Shown: positions 1 through 8,865 of the stretch, one piece after another | Numbering within the stretch: position 1 is the first letter of the stretch | Layout: every line of letters starts with the position of its first letter | NCBI GenBank assembly: GCA_934693165.1 | Contig: CAKUUX010000002.1 | Span: 1-64,000 of the forward strand | DNA from: an uncultured Candidatus Melainabacteria bacterium | GTDB taxonomy: Bacteria; Cyanobacteriota; Vampirovibrionia; Gastranaerophilales; Gastranaerophilaceae | Direction of reading: 5' to 3' | Length of the DNA: 64,000 nucleotides | Program-made: the position numbers and the translations under genes | Notes under the pieces: model-generated | Seen by the model: the letters and a program-made list of their open reading frames with translations, nothing else | Databases searched by the model: none | Told to the model about the DNA's origin: nothing

Positions 1-2390
1 TAGGTGCGGTAAAATCACAGGTTCGTCTTGATAATTATAGAGGCAAAACTTATGTTAAAAATGGTGGTGAATTACAAATTGCAGGTTCAGAAACCTCAAA
101 AATTTTCACTACCGGTGGTAATGTAAACTTTGAAAACGGTTCAACTTTAAACCTTAGAGAAAGCACGATACCTGCAGGACAAAAATTTTCTCCTGATAAT
201 TTAGTTTTAGCAGAGAACGATACCTTAAATCTAAAAATGAAAGACGGTCTTACTCTAAATGTTACCAATTCTTCAGCAAAAGGTAATTTCAGCCTAAAAG
301 AATTAGAGATTAAAGACGGTACTTTACAAAGCTGGAAATTAATTAATGATGATAATAACATTGATATATACAAAAGAACTTCTTTAGACAAGGATTTTAA
401 ATTAATTAAAACTGCGTCTTCTGCAAGTGGTGTGAATTTTGTTACGTATGATAACTTAGTAGGTAACATTTCATACGGAACAAAAGACTTACAAGGTGCG
501 CTAGATGAAGTTAAAAATGTAAATAAAGAAAGTGATTATTTCTACGAAATGAGTGGCGAAGAAACGGCTTGGAATGATTTTTCAAAAGGTCGATTTATTG
601 TCAACGGTAACAATAACACTATTTTAAATTCTCTCATAGCAATTGAGGGTACAGGAAATCTTGTTTTAACTAATGCTAATTTAAATGATACTACACTTGA
701 AGCAAGCGTTAACGGTCAACTTGTTATCCGTAACAGTTCTGGAAACGCAATAAACCTTAATAATTCTCTTATTTTGAATAATTCAAATAATAGTAATAGT
801 GGCGTTAGATTTGAAGGCAATAGCGACATAAACTTTAATGGAGTATATAATGGAATGCTTCCAAGTAATACTGTTGCTCTTGATTTAGAAAATGCCACTT
901 TAACAAGAGGCGACAAAGACTCTCACGCATTTTGGCTTTTGAATAGCGGTACATTAAAATATTATGATGATTCATATTTAGCAAATGGCGGACAAAACGC
1001 AATTACATTTAATGGTGGTAACTTAGACCTTAGAAACGGCGTTGCAAGCAATATTCCGTTATATGGTTTGGCTTTAAAATCAAACTCAAATATCTTTGTA
1101 GATGTTGATTTAGCAAATCAAACAATGGATAAATTGTCAGCAAGTAATTCATCATATACAGGTGGAAAACTTAACGTTGCCGGCATGACACTTTTATCTG
1201 ATGCAGCAAATGATTTTACTTCAATCAATTTCACAAATGATGATAATTTAAAATCAAACGTTGCATACACAGGTACTTCAACCGTTGCATATTCACCAAT
1301 TTATAAATATAACGTAAATTACAATGCAAATAATGGTAACTTTGAATTTACGAGAGGTAACGGTAAAGGTGGTGACGGAGTCAACCCTAGTAAAGCCTTT
1401 AACCCTGCCGTACTTGTGGGTTCAGTTGGTGCACAAATCGGTTCATACCTAACTCAATTAAATACCTATGAACAAGCATTTGCAAATCAGGATATGTTAA
1501 TGGCAATGACTCGTAATGAAAGAATATCAATGAAATTTGCCAACAAATACGCTTCAACTCAAGGTACAGGTGAGGGAGGAGTTATAACTTTTGCCCCTAA
1601 CCAAATTCCTGAACAAACAAAAGGTGCTTGGTTTAGACCTTATGCTACATTTGAGGGTGTTAGTCTAAACAATGGTCCAAGCGTTAGAAATATCGGCTAC
1701 GGTTCATTATTTGGTGGGGACACAGGTATAATAGAACTTAGTCAAGGCTGGGATGCAGTATACTCAGTTTATGCAGGATACAATGGTTCTAACCAAAATT
1801 ATAGTGGTGTAAGTATTAACCAAAACGGCGGGACACTTGGTGTTAGCGGAACTTGGTACAAGGGTAATTTCTTTACTGGGTTAACAGCAAACGTAGGTGC
1901 TAGTGTTGGAGATGCTCATACAATGTATGGACATGAAGATTTTACAATGCTTGCAACTGGTATTGCTTCAAAAACTGGTTACAACTTTGAGCTTGCAGAT
2001 GGTAAATTTATTATTCAACCAAACTATTTGATGTCATACACATTTGTAAACACTTTTGATTATACAAATGCAGCAGGTGTAAGAATAGATTCTGACCCAC
2101 TTCATGCAATTCAAATTGCTCCAGGATTAAAATTTATCGGCAACTTGAAAAACGGCTGGCAACCTTATGTAGCATTACAAATGGTATGGAATATTATGGA
2201 TAAATCAAGATTTAAAGCTAATAATGTAAGCCTACCTAATATGAGCGTTGATCCATATTTTCAATACGGTGTAGGTCTACAAAAACGTGTTGGCGATAGA
2301 TTTACAGGCTTTGGTCAAGCTATGGTGAGAAACGGTGGAAGAAACGGTATCGCCTTAAGTTTTGGCTTTAGATGGGCATTGGGTAATTAA
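1..2390 (+). CDS. Autotransporter-type outer-membrane protein, 5' end missing
   Basis: The frame is open from base 3 to the stop, so the gene begins before the window; the first in-frame ATG (237) is internal. About 795 residues are visible. The first two thirds are Asn/Gly/Thr/Ser-rich, with the repetitive short strands expected of a secreted beta-helix passenger. From about base 1620 (GAWFRPYATFEG) to the end there is an autotransporter beta-barrel: alternating aromatic/hydrophobic strands, GFGQAM near the end and a final GFRWALGN strand. By family knowledge the barrel inserts in the outer membrane and exposes the passenger. The passenger's role is unknown. Family call is firm for the barrel; the ligand or function cannot be told. 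Confidence 0.85.
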   Translation, partial: GAVKSQVRLDNYRGKTYVKNGGELQIAGSETSKIFTTGGNVNFENGSTLNLRESTIPAGQKFSPDNLVLAENDTLNLKMKDGLTLNVTNSSAKGNFSLKELEIKDGTLQSWKLINDDNNIDIYKRTSLDKDFKLIKTASSASGVNFVTYDNLVGNISYGTKDLQGALDEVKNVNKESDYFYEMSGEETAWNDFSKGRFIVNGNNNTILNSLIAIEGTGNLVLTNANLNDTTLEASVNGQLVIRNSSGNAINLNNSLILNNSNNSNSGVRFEGNSDINFNGVYNGMLPSNTVALDLENATLTRGDKDSHAFWLLNSGTLKYYDDSYLANGGQNAITFNGGNLDLRNGVASNIPLYGLALKSNSNIFVDVDLANQTMDKLSASNSSYTGGKLNVAGMTLLSDAANDFTSINFTNDDNLKSNVAYTGTSTVAYSPIYKYNVNYNANNGNFEFTRGNGKGGDGVNPSKAFNPAVLVGSVGAQIGSYLTQLNTYEQAFANQDMLMAMTRNERISMKFANKYASTQGTGEGGVITFAPNQIPEQTKGAWFRPYATFEGVSLNNGPSVRNIGYGSLFGGDTGIIELSQGWDAVYSVYAGYNGSNQNYSGVSINQNGGTLGVSGTWYKGNFFTGLTANVGASVGDAHTMYGHEDFTMLATGIASKTGYNFELADGKFIIQPNYLMSYTFVNTFDYTNAAGVRIDSDPLHAIQIAPGLKFIGNLKNGWQPYVALQMVWNIMDKSRFKANNVSLPNMSVDPYFQYGVGLQKRVGDRFTGFGQAMVRNGGRNGIALSFGFRWALGN

Positions 2391-2404
2391 AATTTACCCA
2401 ATGC
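2376..2404 (+). terminator. Hairpin at the end of the autotransporter gene
   Basis: Inverted repeat GCATTGGGTAA / TTACCCAATGC around the stop codon, with a 7-base loop. The right arm is followed by AAATTT rather than a clean T run. It ends the autotransporter transcript and may also act on the opposite-strand gene. Confidence 0.55.
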
Positions 2405-2437
2405 AAATTTAATATTCCATAATATAAAACAATAATA

Positions 2438-3016
2438 TTATTCGCCATAGTCTATGAACAGAGGTGTTGGTCTATAGTTAGCTGTCTTGTTTTCTATTAG
2501 TCCAAGGTATTTTTGGTTTTCTCTTAAAAGTTTCATGGATTGTTCTTTTAACTCATCCATATTGCTATATCTGTATTTTTTTATAAATTGTAAATAGTAA
2601 TATCCGTCTTTATATTTTGTATAGCAAACTGCGTTATACTCTGTGTAATCCCTATTTATAATGATAAATGATTTTGTTATTGTAGTAGGTTTTTTGTTAT
2701 TAGATAAAACTTTTAATTTTTCACCGTATGATTTTTGTAAACTTTCGATATTGTTATTTGATAAGTATTCAATGTTTTCTTTAGAATTTGGATAATAATT
2801 TACAGCCAATAATTGCGTCCAATTTCCGAGAGTTTCTTCTTTTGGAACATATTCATTTAATATTACATTTCCACCGTGTAAAACTCTTGAATATTTTAAA
2901 ACAAATTTTTGATTGTCAAAATTAATAGTATGGTTTGTTTTTATCAAAAACCATATACAAAGAGTTAGCACAACAATAAAAAAGAATAAAAGTGCAACTA
3001 ATATTTGTTTTCGCAT
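2438..3016 (-). CDS. Hypothetical single-span membrane protein
   Basis: About 192 residues, not recognised. One strong N-terminal hydrophobic helix (ILVALLFFFIVVLTLCIWFLI) follows a basic MRKQ, so the protein is probably anchored with its C-terminal ~165 residues outside the cytoplasm. The soluble part is Lys/Tyr/Asn-rich with no motif I can name. The longest open frame begins with a TTG at 3070 lacking a ribosome site; the ATG at 3016 has AAGGA seven bases upstream and puts the hydrophobic helix at the N terminus, so it is preferred. It is alone between two hairpins. Confidence 0.6.
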   Translation of the reverse strand: MRKQILVALLFFFIVVLTLCIWFLIKTNHTINFDNQKFVLKYSRVLHGGNVILNEYVPKEETLGNWTQLLAVNYYPNSKENIEYLSNNNIESLQKSYGEKLKVLSNNKKPTTITKSFIIINRDYTEYNAVCYTKYKDGYYYLQFIKKYRYSNMDELKEQSMKLLRENQKYLGLIENKTANYRPTPLFIDYGE

Positions 3017-3074
3017 GTTTTTCCTTAAACTTGGATAACTTATATTATTTTTATTCCACAATTCTTGCAAAAAT

Positions 3075-3117
3075 ATAACGGTGCTAGCAAAAATATTATT
3101 TTTTCCAACACCGTTAT
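3075..3117 (-). terminator. Probable terminator of the ferritin-like gene
   Basis: Nine-base arms ATAACGGTG / CACCGTTAT separated by 25 bases; read on the minus strand the hairpin is followed by a T-rich stretch. The long loop lowers confidence. Confidence 0.45.
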
Positions 3118-3135
3118 TTAAGTTAAATTAATATC

Positions 3136-3687
3136 TTATCTTAAAAATTTACTTACAAATGGTGAACTTTCGCCTTTGCGTTTAAAATGTCCTGATGGTT
3201 TTCCTGTCAATATTTCTGCAAACCAACATTCGTGTTCAGTTTCTTCGTGTAGAATTGCTTTTGCTAGGTCATAAGTTCTAAAATCCTTATTATAAGTTAA
3301 TTTACAAATATGATTATAGCCTACCATAGCACATTCTTCTGCTTGTCTTAGAATTTTGATTATTTCCATAGTATCTTGCTTTTCTTTTGGTAAATACGCA
3401 GGTGGGCAACTTGCTTGTTCATAGAAAGTTACCAAATTATCAGGTATTTCTCCTCCTAGCTCATATATTCTTGTAACAAGAGCTTCGTAGTGATTTCTGT
3501 CTTCTATTCTTGCATCTTCTACAATTTCCTTTAGAGCTTCGCCATCAGGGCCTGTTAAATTGTTTCTTAATAGCATATAGTGGTAATATGTTGATATTTC
3601 TGAACCTGCATTTGTGATTAGCAATCTCAATAATTCTTCTACATCAACACCCATTTCTCTTATCATTCTTACTGAAAATTCTGACAT
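3136..3687 (-). CDS. Dps-like ferritin-superfamily protein
   Basis: 183 residues with a ferritin-type four-helix di-iron pattern: E30, then E62-x3-H66, Glu at 117/118, and E149-x2-H152 (HEETEHE). Four cysteines (94, 119, 128, 154) include two close to predicted metal ligands, as in Dps-like 'thioferritins' of anaerobes. Such proteins store iron and consume peroxide; for an anaerobe that would be oxidative-stress defence. GAGG lies five bases before the ATG. The gene is monocistronic, divergent from ung, with a 94-base shared promoter region. The ferritin fold is secure, the Dps-like subfamily is inference. Confidence 0.8.
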   Translation of the reverse strand: MSEFSVRMIREMGVDVEELLRLLITNAGSEISTYYHYMLLRNNLTGPDGEALKEIVEDARIEDRNHYEALVTRIYELGGEIPDNLVTFYEQASCPPAYLPKEKQDTMEIIKILRQAEECAMVGYNHICKLTYNKDFRTYDLAKAILHEETEHECWFAEILTGKPSGHFKRKGESSPFVSKFLR

Positions 3688-3740
3688 AATAACCTCGCTT
3701 TCTTATTTTGAAGTTTATTTTCTTTGATTAAAATTTCATA

Positions 3741-3770
3741 TTGCCCACGAGATTATTTTATTTGTATGAT
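3741..3770 (+). promoter_or_regulatory. Promoter of ung, apparently leaderless
   Basis: TTGCCC, 18 bases, TATGAT. The expected start of transcription falls about five bases before the ung ATG at 3782, and no Shine-Dalgarno sequence is present in between. Confidence 0.5.
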
Positions 3771-3781
3771 AAAATCAAATT

Positions 3782-4456
3782 ATGAATAAATTTTCTATTA
3801 ATAAAAGTTGGGATAATGCATTAGGAAGTGGTAGTTTAGAACTTTGTGAAAAAATTTATTTGCAAGCTATTGAAAAATTTTCAACTCCTAAAAAAGAAGA
3901 TGTTTTTAATGCATTTAAACTAACTGATTTTGAAAATGTAAAAGTTTTAATATTAGGTCAAGACCCCTATCCAAATCCTGAACATGCACATGGATTAGCT
4001 TTTTCAAGTCGTGCCGAAAAATGTCCACAGTCTTTGAGAAATATTTTTAAAGTTATAAACAAAAATTTTAATAAAGATTATATTTTTGAAAAATGGGAAC
4101 TATCATCTTGGGCTGAACAAGGCGTATTTCTTTTAAATACTGCGTTGACTTTTTATGATGAAAAACATCAAAACAAAATTTTAAAGCTTTGGAAGCCTTT
4201 CATTGATTTAGTTTTAGAAAAATTGGCGCAACGAAATAAGCCTCTTGTTGTAATGTTATGGGGTAATAAAGCTATAGAAAGAGCTTTACCAATATTTGAA
4301 GGAAGAGATAATATTTTGATTTTAACAGCATCACATCCTTCTCCATTGGGTGCAAATAAAGGTGACAATGCTTTTATGAATTGTAATCATTTCATTGCTT
4401 GTAATGAATTTCTAAAGAAAAATAACTTAGAAGAAATTAACTGGTTTAATTTATAG
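3782..4456 (+). CDS. ung: Uracil-DNA glycosylase, family 1
   Basis: 224 residues, the usual length. The water-activating motif reads GQDPYPNPEHAHGLAFS (family consensus GQDPYH, with Pro in place of the His but the catalytic Asp kept), and the DNA-binding loop HPSPLGANKG (consensus HPSPLSA) is near residue 185. The enzyme removes uracil from DNA to start base-excision repair. The ATG has no ribosome site; a promoter lies immediately upstream, so the message is probably leaderless. Followed after 85 bases by the envelope gene run. The residue after GQDPY differs from typical Ung but family assignment is not in doubt. Confidence 0.95.
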   Translation: MNKFSINKSWDNALGSGSLELCEKIYLQAIEKFSTPKKEDVFNAFKLTDFENVKVLILGQDPYPNPEHAHGLAFSSRAEKCPQSLRNIFKVINKNFNKDYIFEKWELSSWAEQGVFLLNTALTFYDEKHQNKILKLWKPFIDLVLEKLAQRNKPLVVMLWGNKAIERALPIFEGRDNILILTASHPSPLGANKGDNAFMNCNHFIACNEFLKKNNLEEINWFNL

Positions 4457-4541
4457 TTAAATAATGTTAAAATCGCTGAAAATTTTATGCCGAAAGCGTG
4501 ATTTATTCTTATAATAGAAATAAGGACGGAGTAAAAATAGC

Positions 4542-4739
4542 GTGAATAAATCATTTTTTATAATTATTGGGATAATTTTAGTTGTTGCAACTGGAGTTGT
4601 TTTAATTAGTAAACCAGTTATGCACAAGCAATTTAATGTAAGTGTCATTGATTACTTAATAAAATTCAATGATGATGGTTCTATGACAACTACAAAACAA
4701 ACTACAACTACGCAAGTGCAAGAAAAAAGAGGTAATTAA
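4542..4739 (+). CDS. Small single-pass membrane protein, first gene of envelope cluster
   Basis: 65 residues starting at GTG, with CGGAG ten bases upstream. Residues about 5-23 form one hydrophobic helix (FFIIIGIILVVATGVVLI); the tail after it is Thr/Gln-rich (TTTKQTTTTQVQ). No known family. Its stop is two bases before the next ATG, so it is co-translated with the secreted protein that follows. Being small and adjacent to five envelope proteins it may be an assembly or anchoring subunit; that is inference only. Confidence 0.6.
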   Translation: MNKSFFIIIGIILVVATGVVLISKPVMHKQFNVSVIDYLIKFNDDGSMTTTKQTTTTQVQEKRGN

Positions 4740-4741
4740 GG

Positions 4742-5782
4742 ATGAAAAAATTTGTTGCCTTACTTATTTCAGTTTTATATTTGTTATCTGCGAATATGAC
4801 ATTTGCTGCTTGCTCAAATTTGTATTTTGTAAAAAATGCTAATAAAGATTATGTGAAAACACTTGTTGAGCCTCAAATTGATACTGCAAAATATTATATT
4901 CAAAAAAAAGACCCATATTACGCTTATACAAAATCAAAAGCAAATGAATTTGTTGTTGTGATTTTGCAACAAACTGGTGCAAATATGTTTTATTATTTTA
5001 AATCATCAGGTAACAATTCTCTAGATAAATCAATTCTAAAAGCGTTAAAAGATGGTGGTTTAACTTACGAGAAAAGCTTAAACGAAAAATATATTTCATT
5101 ATATGAAACTCAAGCTCAAAAGGTTTTGATGGGAAACAATATAAGCTATGATTTTTCTGAACCAAAACCTGTTTCCCCTCAATATAAATCAACAACTGCA
5201 AATAACGTTCAAAATACAACGCTTAAAGGTTACGTAGGCAAAATTGATAAAGGTACAACTTTCAAGACATATTTGCAAACGCCTTTAAATACTGCAACTG
5301 CAAGTGTTGGTGATGCTGTTACTGCTATATTATCAGAAGATTGGGTATTTAATGGAAATGTTGTTGCTCCACAAGGAAGTGTAGTTACAGGTAGTTTAAA
5401 AACGGCAAGACATGCTAAATTAGGTTCTATAAATGGTAGAGTTGTTATTAATTTTAATAGACTTACAACAACAGAGGGAAAAGTTTATAATATTTCAACT
5501 GATGTTGTAGATTTTACGGTTACAAATGAGGGTAAACTTGGACGTACTGCAAAAACTGTGGCATCCGGAGCTTTGATTGGATTGGCAAGTGGTTTGCTGT
5601 GGGCATTACTTTCTAGTGGTGACACAAGTTATGGACAAGCTATGGCTATAGGTGCTGCAACAGGTGCTGTAGGTGGTGCTGTTAAAGAAGGTCTCGAAGC
5701 TGGCGTTGATGCTGAAATTCCTGTTTATACAGAATTAGATTTAACTCTAACAAAACCGTTGAGTGTTACATTTCAATATTAA
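4742..5782 (+). CDS. Secreted protein with glycine-zipper C-terminal region
   Basis: 346 residues. A standard signal peptide (MKKFVALLISVLYLLSANMTFA, cut before AC) directs export; a Cys directly after the AxA site leaves open a lipoprotein-like fate, though no clean lipobox is seen. Residues about 165-265 form a beta-rich domain (TPLNTATASVGDAVTAIL..., GNVVAPQGSVVTGSL) of the kind found in envelope-anchoring proteins. Residues about 278-322 are a glycine-zipper region (ASGALIGLASG, AIGAATGAVGGAV) typical of membrane-inserting segments. No enzymatic motif. It sits second in a co-directional six-gene run. Confidence 0.65.
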   Translation: MKKFVALLISVLYLLSANMTFAACSNLYFVKNANKDYVKTLVEPQIDTAKYYIQKKDPYYAYTKSKANEFVVVILQQTGANMFYYFKSSGNNSLDKSILKALKDGGLTYEKSLNEKYISLYETQAQKVLMGNNISYDFSEPKPVSPQYKSTTANNVQNTTLKGYVGKIDKGTTFKTYLQTPLNTATASVGDAVTAILSEDWVFNGNVVAPQGSVVTGSLKTARHAKLGSINGRVVINFNRLTTTEGKVYNISTDVVDFTVTNEGKLGRTAKTVASGALIGLASGLLWALLSSGDTSYGQAMAIGAATGAVGGAVKEGLEAGVDAEIPVYTELDLTLTKPLSVTFQY

Positions 5783-5797
5783 TAAGGAAAAATGATT

Positions 5798-6466
5798 ATG
5801 AATAAAAGATTAGTTGTACTAGGAATTTTAATTTTAGGTATCGCAATTATTGGTAAATTAATTTTTGTTTTGGCTAAAAATATCAAGGTAGATGAATTTC
5901 ACAAATCTGCTGTTATTTTTGTAGTTGATTCCTCTGCATCAAATCAAAGTAAACTGCCTGAACAAATCAAGTATTTGAAATCTTTGTGTTCAATACTTGA
6001 TCCTGAGGACGAAGTTAAAATTTTAAAAGTTTCACAAAAAGCATATTTAATTTATGAGGGTTCTCCAAGTGATAGCATGGGTATTACAAAAGCTGTTACA
6101 GAATTTACAAAGTATGACAAGAATGATTATGGTACAGCTTATGGAGAGGGTTTGAAAAAAGCTTTTTCTCACGCTTTGACAATGAAAAAAGAGGGATATG
6201 TTCCAGCTATTGTTGTTATTGGTGATTTAGCTAATGAGGGTGACGTTTCAAAACAAATTAATTGGGAAGTTTTACCAAAAAATGTTGAAAGCGTTTTACA
6301 ATATGCACCAGACTTGGCTATGATGTTCGTTTACGCTCATCCTGAAAGATTGGATATGGTTAAAGAACTTTTAAATCCTGTTTTGGGTGAAAAGAAGCTT
6401 ATTGTTGCAAATGAACAAAACGCACAAAAAGCTCAAAGAAGATTTTTAGAAGCAATCGGTAGATAG
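5798..6466 (+). CDS. Membrane-anchored VWA-like domain protein
   Basis: About 222 residues. One N-terminal helix (LVVLGILILGIAIIGKLIFVLA) is followed by a von Willebrand A-type fold: AVIFVVDSSAS supplies the DxSxS part of the metal-ion-dependent adhesion site, GTAYGEGL offers the Thr and VIGDLANEGD the Asp. VWA domains bind partner proteins through this metal site. The ATG at 5798 is preferred to that at 5792 because AAGGA then lies nine bases upstream instead of three. Fifteen bases separate it from the next gene. A second VWA protein closes the cluster at 9927-10820. Confidence 0.7.
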   Translation: MNKRLVVLGILILGIAIIGKLIFVLAKNIKVDEFHKSAVIFVVDSSASNQSKLPEQIKYLKSLCSILDPEDEVKILKVSQKAYLIYEGSPSDSMGITKAVTEFTKYDKNDYGTAYGEGLKKAFSHALTMKKEGYVPAIVVIGDLANEGDVSKQINWEVLPKNVESVLQYAPDLAMMFVYAHPERLDMVKELLNPVLGEKKLIVANEQNAQKAQRRFLEAIGR

Positions 6467-6481
6467 GAGATATTTATAAAA

Positions 6482-8080
6482 ATGGCATTTACAATTATTT
6501 CAAAAAATAATGAAAAAACTTTTACTCACAAAGAGTTAGTAAATATATGTTCAAAAGACGGATTTGATTTTAAACTAGATGTACCATTTGATTGTATGTT
6601 GACAGTTCAATATGATCCAAAAACGAATAGATGTGTACTTTTAAATCAATTTGGAAATGACAAATTTTTATTTAAAGGTAAACCAATTCCTGCAAGATTA
6701 GAAATTGAAAAAGTTTGCAAGATTATGGTTGATGGTACGGATGATTTCTTAATGATTAAGATGATTGGTCATTCTACAACTACAACTCTTGCTGAAGAAA
6801 ATCTTACAGAAACTGATATAAAAGGTCTTTATGGCAACGAAGCAAACGCTCAAGTTAGATTAAAGATTGAAAAAAGAAAAGCTGAAATTGAGCAAGCTAG
6901 AATTGCAATTATTAATGAAGTTGCACACCCAATAAACGATATTACTAAAAAACTTTCTATGAATTCAAAAGGTGGAATTGTTTTACATATCGCTTTATTA
7001 TTAGCATCGTTCGTTTGTTCATTTGGTTTATCAAATTATTTAATGGGCTTACCTTTGACAGATGCAGGCATGGTAATTCAAATGCCAATTAACTTGAAAG
7101 TTATATTTATTTTTGCCGTTATAATTTACGGTTTAGGTTTAATATTAAAACAAGGTATATTCTTGTATTTGCAAAACAAACTTGGTGAAGACACATCAGT
7201 ATCAAGAATTGCAGAAAAATTTATGATTATGATTCCTGCAATTTTCTATGTTGCTATTTATGTTGTTAATATGTTGTATTACTTCACACCAAAAACTATT
7301 CCAGTATTTGCAATATTAATTTCCTTGATGTTTGTTGCAATTACCGTGACTCTTGCTATTGCGTGTGGATATTTTAAAAACAACAGCGTAGAATTGTCAA
7401 AAGAATTAAATCATTACGAATACAGGGAAGATTTTGAAAAAGTTGTTAAAGAATATCAAAATTGGATAGAAAGATTTGCAAATTCTTTAAGTTCAACAAA
7501 AATTAGAAATATAAAAGATAAATCATTTATGTTACAACTAAAATCTGTAGGTGAAATCTTTTTGGGTATTTGTACAGCACCATTTTTGGCTTATGGTGTA
7601 TCAAATACTTTGGCAATGTGTTTCCCTGAAGCAGCAGGTTGGATAAGAATTTCAGGCTTAAGATTTAGCCCTGTATTCTTGGTTTTGGCAACTGTGATGA
7701 TTGTATTTGCATTTTTTGCTTTTGTTAACGCTTTTACTTGTAATAAGAAAATTCAATCTTCAAACGTATTGAAAACAGACGGTTTTAGTAATTATCTTCA
7801 ACACGGTGTTGAAATCTTTGGTCTTGAAGGTATTAGAAAATTAAATACTGAAATGCGCCAATCATTTACTATCGGTTTATGCATTATCTTTATTGAATTT
7901 TCAATGAACGTTTCTTACTTTATGCAAGAAATGGGTGGTGATCTTGGTGGAATGGCATTGAGCTTTTTGGCAGCACTTGTTCCAACTGCAATTTTGATTG
8001 CTGAAACTTATATGCTAAGTGCTACTAAATTCAGTATATTTGCTTGTGATGGATTAACAGATAAAATAGATAGAGATTAA
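6482..8080 (+). CDS. Polytopic membrane protein of unknown function, envelope cluster
   Basis: 532 residues. The first ~100 residues look like a small beta-rich cytoplasmic domain, followed by a charged helical stretch at about 125-155. Eight hydrophobic segments can be seen, near residues 165-188, 205-228, 250-270, 277-298, 358-380, 396-420, 460-480 and 488-512, with a charged coiled loop at about 305-350. It is not an ExbB/TolQ/MotA protein as far as I can tell, although its TonB-type neighbours would suit an energising partner. No catalytic motif seen. Its TAA overlaps the next ATG by one base, implying translational coupling. Confidence 0.65.
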   Translation: MAFTIISKNNEKTFTHKELVNICSKDGFDFKLDVPFDCMLTVQYDPKTNRCVLLNQFGNDKFLFKGKPIPARLEIEKVCKIMVDGTDDFLMIKMIGHSTTTTLAEENLTETDIKGLYGNEANAQVRLKIEKRKAEIEQARIAIINEVAHPINDITKKLSMNSKGGIVLHIALLLASFVCSFGLSNYLMGLPLTDAGMVIQMPINLKVIFIFAVIIYGLGLILKQGIFLYLQNKLGEDTSVSRIAEKFMIMIPAIFYVAIYVVNMLYYFTPKTIPVFAILISLMFVAITVTLAIACGYFKNNSVELSKELNHYEYREDFEKVVKEYQNWIERFANSLSSTKIRNIKDKSFMLQLKSVGEIFLGICTAPFLAYGVSNTLAMCFPEAAGWIRISGLRFSPVFLVLATVMIVFAFFAFVNAFTCNKKIQSSNVLKTDGFSNYLQHGVEIFGLEGIRKLNTEMRQSFTIGLCIIFIEFSMNVSYFMQEMGGDLGGMALSFLAALVPTAILIAETYMLSATKFSIFACDGLTDKIDRD

Positions 8081-8856
8081 TGAGTTATAATTCTTTTGTA
8101 AAAATATTACTAGTTATAGCGATTATAATAACTGCGTGCATTTGTTGTATTAAACCTCAAATGCACTCAAATGTGCTTGTTACAGATTCTAGTTATATGA
8201 CTACAGAACAGGATTACAAACCTCAAGAAACAAAAAATGAAGTTATTGCAACTGTAAGCAGAGAAGATTTGCAAAAACCAAAACCCGTTTCACAAACAGT
8301 TTCTGAACCTGTGACACAAAAAGTTGAGCAACAAAAAGTTGAAACTCCAAAAACTCAAAAAGTTAATAGAGTTCAAACTCCAAAGGCTGAAACAAAGAAA
8401 GTTGAAGCTCCAAAGACTGTTGTCAAAACAACTTCTACTCCAGCGAAAAAAACTCAACAACCTCAAACAACTTCAAAACCTCAAACAAAAACAATGACTC
8501 CTCAACAAGAAGAAATTGCGTGGAATGTTTGGCGTTCAAACTTGCAAAATCAAATTATGAAAGATTCTCGACTTCCTGATGTTCAAAACGGCATTGTTTT
8601 TAAATTTACTTTTACTGTTGATAAGTACGGAAAAGTTTCTAATGTTAAGACTTGGTCTTTAAATCCATCTTATACACCGATGGCAATTCAATATATTGCA
8701 CCTGTAATAAGAGGTTATCAAGGTCATTCTATTTTAGATTTTCCAAACGGGTCAAATCGTGTTATAACTAATGTTGAGGGTGGATTTAAAGTTTCTAATA
8801 CTTCAAAATATAGCTCTCCTACAGATTACAACGATACAGAAACTGTTAGAAGATAA
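8080..8856 (+). CDS. TonB/TolA-like C-terminal domain protein
   Basis: 258 residues with the layout of TonB: one N-terminal membrane helix (KILLVIAIIITACICCI), a ~100-residue Lys/Pro/Gln/Thr-rich linker (QKVEQQKVETPKTQ and similar) that could span the periplasm, then a C-terminal alpha/beta domain from about residue 150 (WNVWRSNLQNQIMKDSRLPD..., FTFTVDKYGKVSNVKTWSLNPSY). The start codon overlaps the previous stop (TAATG). In TonB/TolA systems this domain touches outer-membrane partners. No ExbB/ExbD is nearby in the window, so true TonB function is uncertain. Confidence 0.7.
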   Translation: MSYNSFVKILLVIAIIITACICCIKPQMHSNVLVTDSSYMTTEQDYKPQETKNEVIATVSREDLQKPKPVSQTVSEPVTQKVEQQKVETPKTQKVNRVQTPKAETKKVEAPKTVVKTTSTPAKKTQQPQTTSKPQTKTMTPQQEEIAWNVWRSNLQNQIMKDSRLPDVQNGIVFKFTFTVDKYGKVSNVKTWSLNPSYTPMAIQYIAPVIRGYQGHSILDFPNGSNRVITNVEGGFKVSNTSKYSSPTDYNDTETVRR

Positions 8857-8865
8857 GGATTACAA